From positions 1 to 64,000 of the forward strand of contig CALTTH010000008.1 of NCBI GenBank assembly GCA_943908365.1: 64,000 nt of DNA, read 5' to 3'. Positions 59,946 to 64,000 of the stretch are shown one piece after another. The position numbers and the translations under genes were made by a program. Numbering within the stretch: position 1 is the stretch's first letter; the number at the start of each line of letters is the position of its first letter. The notes under the pieces were generated by a model. It worked only from the letters and a program-made list of their open reading frames with translations. It was not told the DNA's origin and searched no databases. Source of the DNA: an uncultured Hyphomicrobiales bacterium. GTDB lineage: Bacteria > Pseudomonadota > Alphaproteobacteria > Rhizobiales > Rhizobiaceae.

Positions 59946-60965
59946 GTGGGTATGAGTGTAAGTGAAGACGGCAAGGAAAAGAGTGTCCGCCGATCGCGAT
60001 CCTTTCGTGACGTGGATCTGCGCGCCGTGGCGCCCTTTGTTGCGCTGTTACTGCTTTTGATCGTCGGCGCGCTGGTCAACCCGAACTTCATCAGCATCAA
60101 CAATCTGGCGAATGTCGCAACCCGTAGCGCTTTCATTGCGATCATCGCCGTCGGCGCCACCTTCGTCATTTCCGCCGGAGACCTCGATCTCTCGGTCGGA
60201 TCCATGGTGGCCTTTGTTGCAAGCCTTATGATTCTGCTGATGAATTCCGGCACGATTACCGATCCCGCACTGATGCTGACAGCGGCGATTGTGTTCACCG
60301 TCATTGCCGGCTCGCTTTGTGGTCTCGCCAATGGCCTGATCACAACGGTCGGCAAGATCGAGCCTTTCATCGCAACGCTTGGCACGATGGGCGTTTTTCG
60401 CGGCCTGACGACATGGCTGTCCCAGGGCGGCGCGATCACGCTGCGCGAACCACAGTTGCAGAGCATGTACCGACCCGCCTATTTCGGTACGATCTTCGGC
60501 ATTCCCGTGCCGATCATCGTCATCCTTGCGGTGACGGCCATTGCGGCTTTCATTCTCTACCGCACGCGCTATGGCCGGCATGTAACCGCGGTCGGATCGA
60601 ACCGCGACGTCGCCAAATATTCGGGCGTCGCCGTCAACCGCGTCCGCACCATCGCCTTCGTCATCCAGGGACTTTGCGTCGCGATCGCCGTTCTTCTCTA
60701 CGTACCGCGGCTTGGCTCCACATCCGCCACGACGGGCATGATGTGGGAATTGCAGGCGATTACGGCCGTCGTCGTTGGTGGCACGGCGCTGAAGGGCGGG
60801 GCCGGGCGCGTATGGGGCACCATTTGCGGCGCTTTCATTCTCGAACTCGTCGGCAACATCATGCTGCTCTCCAACTTCATCAGCGAGTATCTGATCGGTG
60901 CCATCCAGGGTGCGATCATTATCATCGCCATGTTGGTACAGCGTTCGCTGATGCGCCAGCGCTGA
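59946..60965 (+). CDS. ABC sugar importer permease (RbsC type, CUT2)
   Basis: A 339-residue inner-membrane permease with about ten helices. ATFVISAGDLDLSVGSMVAF and GLANGLITTVGKIEPFIATLGTMGVFRGL are signature segments of RbsC-like proteins. It starts with GTG at 59946, 6 bases after GGGAGG; an ATG two codons later is possible. It lies 58 bp after the ATPase gene and 132 bp before the binding-protein gene. Confidence 0.92.
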   Translation: MGMSVSEDGKEKSVRRSRSFRDVDLRAVAPFVALLLLLIVGALVNPNFISINNLANVATRSAFIAIIAVGATFVISAGDLDLSVGSMVAFVASLMILLMNSGTITDPALMLTAAIVFTVIAGSLCGLANGLITTVGKIEPFIATLGTMGVFRGLTTWLSQGGAITLREPQLQSMYRPAYFGTIFGIPVPIIVILAVTAIAAFILYRTRYGRHVTAVGSNRDVAKYSGVAVNRVRTIAFVIQGLCVAIAVLLYVPRLGSTSATTGMMWELQAITAVVVGGTALKGGAGRVWGTICGAFILELVGNIMLLSNFISEYLIGAIQGAIIIIAMLVQRSLMRQR

Positions 60966-61097
60966 TAACATAGCCACATGCTTTCAAAGTCTTGGAGCGC
61001 CTTTGCCCGTCTCATGGACGTAAGGCGTTCCGGAAACACCGGGTCGAGAGGTCGCCCGGCTTCGGAATCGAGACCTTATCTGTTGGGAGGAAGACAC

Positions 61098-62045
61098 ATG
61101 CGTAAAAGACTGTTGGGAATGGCTGTCGCCATGGTGGCGCTGGCGGGGGCAGCACATGCGGAAGACAAGAAGGTGACGATCGGTGTTTCGATCCCGGCCG
61201 CCGACCATGGCTGGACATCGGGCGTGGTGTTTCATGCGGAACGTGTTGCCAAGCTTCTGATGCAGGAGCATCCGGGCCTCAACGTTATCGTCAAGACATC
61301 ACCGGACGCCGCAACCCAGGCAAATGCTGTGCAGGACTTGGAGACCCAGGGCATCGATGCGCTGGTCATTCTGCCGTCTGACCCCGATCCGCTGGTCAAC
61401 GCTATCAAGGAAGTCAAAGGCAACGGCAAGTTCGTCGCCCTCGTCGACCGCGCTCCAAGCGTCAATGACGACACCGTGCGCGATCTCTATGTCGCCGGCA
61501 ACAACCCGGCACTTGGCGAAGTCGCTGGCAAGTACATCGCGGAAAAGACACCAGAAGCTGAAGTCGTCATCATTCGCGGTCTTCCTATCCCGATCGATCA
61601 GCAGCGCCAGGACGGTTTCGACAAGGGTATTGCCGGCTCCAAGGTGAAGGTTCTCGACCGCCAGTTCGGCAACTGGAACCGCGACGATGCCTTCAAGGTA
61701 ATGCAGGACTATCTGACGAAGTATCCGAAGATCGACGTCGTATGGTGCCAGGATGACGACATGGCCGTTGGCGTTCTGCAGGCCATCGAGCAGGCCAAGC
61801 GTACCGACATTCAGTATGTCGTTGCCGGTGCAGGCTCCAAGGACATGATCAAGAAGGTCATGGATGGCGACAAGATGATCCCGGTCGACGTTCTTTACCC
61901 ACCGTCGATGGTGGCAACCGCCATGGAATTGACCGCTGCCAACTTCTACGATCAGGTTCCGGTTCGCGGCACGTACATTCTGGATGCCACACTGGTGACG
62001 AAGGACAACGCGAAGGACTTCTACTTCCCTGATTCGCCGTTCTGA
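61098..62045 (+). CDS. ABC sugar importer periplasmic binding protein (RbsB type, CUT2)
   Basis: A 315-residue periplasmic binding protein. The signal peptide ends near GAAHAED (about 20). The mature part starts KKVTIGVSIPAADHGWTSGV, with ALVILPSDPDPLVNAIKEV and WCQDDDMAVGVLQAIEQA, as in ribose/allose/inositol-type binding proteins. ATG 61098 is preceded by GGGAGGA. A terminator follows at 62067. Which sugar it binds is not clear. Confidence 0.93.
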   Translation: MRKRLLGMAVAMVALAGAAHAEDKKVTIGVSIPAADHGWTSGVVFHAERVAKLLMQEHPGLNVIVKTSPDAATQANAVQDLETQGIDALVILPSDPDPLVNAIKEVKGNGKFVALVDRAPSVNDDTVRDLYVAGNNPALGEVAGKYIAEKTPEAEVVIIRGLPIPIDQQRQDGFDKGIAGSKVKVLDRQFGNWNRDDAFKVMQDYLTKYPKIDVVWCQDDDMAVGVLQAIEQAKRTDIQYVVAGAGSKDMIKKVMDGDKMIPVDVLYPPSMVATAMELTAANFYDQVPVRGTYILDATLVTKDNAKDFYFPDSPF

Positions 62046-62066
62046 TCGTATCGAGCAGATGATGAG

Positions 62067-62093
62067 AGGCCCGCTGTCGAAGCGGGCCTTTTG
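62067..62093 (+). terminator. Terminator of the CUT2 operon
   Basis: AGGCCCGCT (62067-62075) and AGCGGGCCT (62081-62089) form a perfect 9-bp stem with a 5-base loop, followed by TTT. Confidence 0.85.
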
Positions 62094-62097
62094 CGTT

Positions 62098-62186
62098 TAG
62101 AGCGCCCTGCGCCGTGTTGGACGCTCTATCTTCTTTGATCTACGCATCGTGCTTTCCGAAAATCGATTCCGATTTCGGGCCGATGC
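62098..62186. repeat. Rhizobial intergenic palindromic repeat, copy 2, with flanking inverted repeat
   Basis: 62142-62186 (ACGCATCGTG...CCGATGC, with AAATCGATTCCGATTT inside) is about 85% identical to 27217-27262. Before it lies TAGAGCG (62098-62104) with CGCTCTA (62122-62128), a second small palindrome absent from copy 1. The whole lies between the CUT2 terminator and the convergent oxidoreductase gene. Confidence 0.75.
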
Positions 62187-62218
62187 TGTAAGGTCGCCTT
62201 ACTTCACAATGCTGTCGC

Positions 62219-63481
62219 TCAAGAGAAGCGATTGGCGCGGAAGGGATCGATGGGGATCGACGTATCGCGCTCGCAGATCAGTTCCGTGACAAGGCGCGCG
62301 GTAGCAGCCGACTGCGTCAGTCCGAGATGGCCGTGGCCGAAGGCGTAGATGACCGAGCGCGCGGCGCGCGATGGTCCGATCACCGGAAGACTGTCTGGCA
62401 GCGAGGGGCGGAACCCCATCCATTGCTGACCGCCTTCGGTTTTCAAGCCGGGGAGGAAGCGACTTGCCTTTTTCAGCATCGCTTCGGAGCGCCGGAAATT
62501 GGGGGGCAGGTCGAGGCCGCCGAGTTCCACAGCACCCCCGACACGCACGCCGCTCGCCAGTGGCGTAACGACGAAGGCATGGTCGTTGAAGTAGATCTGG
62601 CGTTTCAAATCGAAGCTGCCTGCGGGGAGGGTGGTGTTGTATCCACGCTCGGTTTCCAGCGGGACGTCATTGCCAAGTGATGCAGCAAGCGGCTTCGACC
62701 ACGCGCCGGCTGCCAGGATCACCTTGTCGGCGTCGATCTTGTCGCCATTGGCAAGCGTTACGATGGTGCTTTCGCCAACCGCTTCGATCCTTACGGCCTC
62801 ACCTTTCTTGAAGCTCGCACCGCGCGCAATTACGAGTTCAGCTATGGCTTTGGTAAACTCGTGAGGGTCGCTTACTTGCAGGCCTGACGGCGTGTAGACC
62901 GCGTGCTTGAACTGCGGCGCGATGCCCGGCTGCAGCTCATCGATCTCGGTACGGCCGATCTTGGAGAAGACGAAGCCAGCTTTGGCCTTCTCGTCCCAGT
63001 GATGGCTGGACGCATCGAAGCTCGCGCTCGTATCGTAAAGATCGAGCGTGCCGGTGTTGGAGATGAAGGAGGACAGTTCCGGCATCGCGGCCACGTGCTG
63101 CATCTCGGATGCGGCAAGCGCCATCATTCGCGTCTGCACCCGCATGCCATGTTCGAACATACGCGGCGAACTGGCCTTCCAGAAACGCCAAAGCCAAGGT
63201 GCGATTTTGTGGGCGTAGGCTGGCGGAACGCTGAGCGGGCCGAGGGGATCGATCAGCCACTTCGGCGCCTTCTTCATGATCCCGGGGGCTGGCATCGGAA
63301 TGATTTCCGGAAAGGCCAGGATGCCGGCATTGCCGGCACTGGCGCCGCGGGCAATTTCGCCGCGCTCCAGAAGCGTGACGGACTTCCCTTCATTCTGCAA
63401 ATAAAGCGCCGACATGACGCCGACGATCCCCGTGCCGATGACCAGCACTTCGCATTTGCCCAGAGAGCCGTTTCTATCCAT
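62219..63481 (-). CDS. DadA-type FAD-dependent D-amino acid dehydrogenase
   Basis: A 420-residue DAO-fold oxidoreductase. The FAD site is VLVIGTGIVGVMSALYLQNEGKSVTLLERGEIARGASAGNAG, as in DadA; DADKVILAAGAWSKPLAASLG and SLPVIGPSRAARSVIYAFGHGHLGLTQSAATARL are the other conserved parts. It should oxidise a D-amino acid or an imino acid such as D-hydroxyproline, passing electrons to the quinone pool. GGATGAGAC precedes the ATG. It stands alone. TTGTCGAC occurs about 70 bp upstream (63553-63560). Confidence 0.88.
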   Translation of the reverse strand: MDRNGSLGKCEVLVIGTGIVGVMSALYLQNEGKSVTLLERGEIARGASAGNAGILAFPEIIPMPAPGIMKKAPKWLIDPLGPLSVPPAYAHKIAPWLWRFWKASSPRMFEHGMRVQTRMMALAASEMQHVAAMPELSSFISNTGTLDLYDTSASFDASSHHWDEKAKAGFVFSKIGRTEIDELQPGIAPQFKHAVYTPSGLQVSDPHEFTKAIAELVIARGASFKKGEAVRIEAVGESTIVTLANGDKIDADKVILAAGAWSKPLAASLGNDVPLETERGYNTTLPAGSFDLKRQIYFNDHAFVVTPLASGVRVGGAVELGGLDLPPNFRRSEAMLKKASRFLPGLKTEGGQQWMGFRPSLPDSLPVIGPSRAARSVIYAFGHGHLGLTQSAATARLVTELICERDTSIPIDPFRANRFS

Positions 63482-63612
63482 GTCTCATCCATTCCGAACG
63501 AGATAAGCGCCGATCGCAAATCCGTCGCCTGCCTACCACTTTTGAATATTGTTTGTCGACTGGGGCGCGTGGTGGGAATCCGTCCTGGAAATTCAAGACA
63601 CCGCGTCGTCCC

Positions 63613-64000
63613 TCATGGCTGCTTCGAGGATTTCACTACATTGTCCGGCGTGATCAAAGCATAACTGAACCGCTGCATGTTGCCTTCGACAGGAAAATAC
63701 ATCGGCGCCTCGAATGTGCTGACCCTTATGTCGCTCAACGTCACACCCATTTGCGCTTGCAGCCAATCCACCATGCCAGCCGACTGGTCGCGCCCGGTAA
63801 CCCAGACGAACAATACGGGATGATCGCTCGTCAGCGCGAAGGCCGGATCGAAGTCGTCATAGGTAGTCGTGGCAACAGTGGTGTCTGGGAAGACAAACCG
63901 CAGATTTCCACCGGTGTACCAGTCGGAGGTCACAATCAGGGAAGGCGATATCCCCTTCTCTTGAATATGCTTCCGGAAGACCTGCCAGTCATTGTTGGAT
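63613..64000 (-). CDS. Probable GT39-type membrane glycosyltransferase, C-terminal end (partial)
   Basis: The frame is open from the stop at 63613 to the right edge, 128 residues, with no start needed inside the window; an internal GTG at 63933 is not the start. The segment WQVFRKHIQEKGISPSLIVTSDWYTGGNLRFVFP resembles the C-terminal soluble domain of ArnT-like/dolichyl-phosphate mannosyltransferase family proteins, which transfer sugars from a polyprenyl donor in the periplasm. The N-terminal membrane part would be outside the window, so the call is tentative. Confidence 0.5.
   Translation of the reverse strand, partial: SNNDWQVFRKHIQEKGISPSLIVTSDWYTGGNLRFVFPDTTVATTTYDDFDPAFALTSDHPVLFVWVTGRDQSAGMVDWLQAQMGVTLSDIRVSTFEAPMYFPVEGNMQRFSYALITPDNVVKSSKQP

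Noticed and set aside
1..64000. Mobile elements, CRISPR arrays, tRNA or rRNA genes
   Set aside because: No transposase, integrase or phage-type frame, no regular direct-repeat array and no tRNA-like cloverleaf was seen on reading through; weak or degraded examples could be missed without a covariance search.

Overview
The window is chromosomal DNA from an alphaproteobacterium of the family Rhizobiaceae, most likely an Agrobacterium/Rhizobium-type organism. The grounds are a long exo (succinoglycan) gene cluster with rhizobial gene content, minCDE preceded by a CtrA-type TTAA-N7-TTAAC box, several families common in Rhizobiales (DUF992, DUF1612, TIGR02587/02588, DUF6074) and many ABC sugar importers with AraC, LacI and GntR regulators. 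I see no rRNA, tRNA, CRISPR array, insertion sequence, integrase or phage gene. The assignment comes from gene content and remembered family features; no database search was run.

Layout. 1-4.7 kb: the end of a phospholipase D-type gene, an endonuclease/exonuclease/phosphatase protein, a DUF992 exported protein, a cytochrome c, a coupled adenylate cyclase-recX pair and a small HTH protein. 4.9-12.0 kb: an AraC regulator divergent from a CUT1 sugar ABC importer (binding protein, two permeases, ATPase) that ends in an unusual single-chain fusion of a Gfo/Idh/MocA dehydrogenase with an aldo/keto reductase. 12.1-19.4 kb: a LacI regulator divergent from a second catabolic operon (Gfo/Idh/MocA dehydrogenase, TIM-barrel isomerase/epimerase, a second CUT1 importer), with a perfect 16-bp LacI-type palindrome next to a promoter in the gap. 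The two operons look like two halves of an oxidative sugar, glycoside or cyclitol uptake programme.

19.4-24.6 kb: a TIGR02588/TIGR02587 membrane pair divergent from minCDE, then a GntR/FCD regulator and a DapA-superfamily lyase of the HypD type with a TTGTCGACAA palindrome between them. 24.9-42.5 kb: a double-Cache chemoreceptor, a DUF1612 protein, an eptA-response regulator-histidine kinase set with the order of pmrCAB, topoisomerase IB, a PQQ-type sugar dehydrogenase, RNA modification genes (RsmJ, RluA-type), an IMPACT-family protein, a flavoprotein, a large hybrid histidine kinase and a GhrA-like 2-hydroxyacid dehydrogenase.

42.6-56.5 kb: the exo cluster. exoP, O, M, A, L, K and H run leftward with overlapping or nearly abutting genes; exoT is also leftward, exoW-exoV rightward, exoU and exoX leftward. 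These encode chain assembly (GTs A, L, M, O, U, W), pyruvylation (V), succinylation (H), flipping and polymer control (T, P), cleavage (K) and inhibition (X). exoY, F, Q, Z, N, B and I are not in the window. 56.9-64 kb: a small DUF6074 protein, a TTG-started LacI regulator divergent from a CUT2 sugar importer (ATPase, permease, binding protein) with a twin symmetric operator, a DadA-type FAD oxidoreductase and the C-terminal end of a probable GT39-type membrane protein running off the edge. Two copies of a roughly 46-bp intergenic palindromic repeat lie about 35 kb apart.
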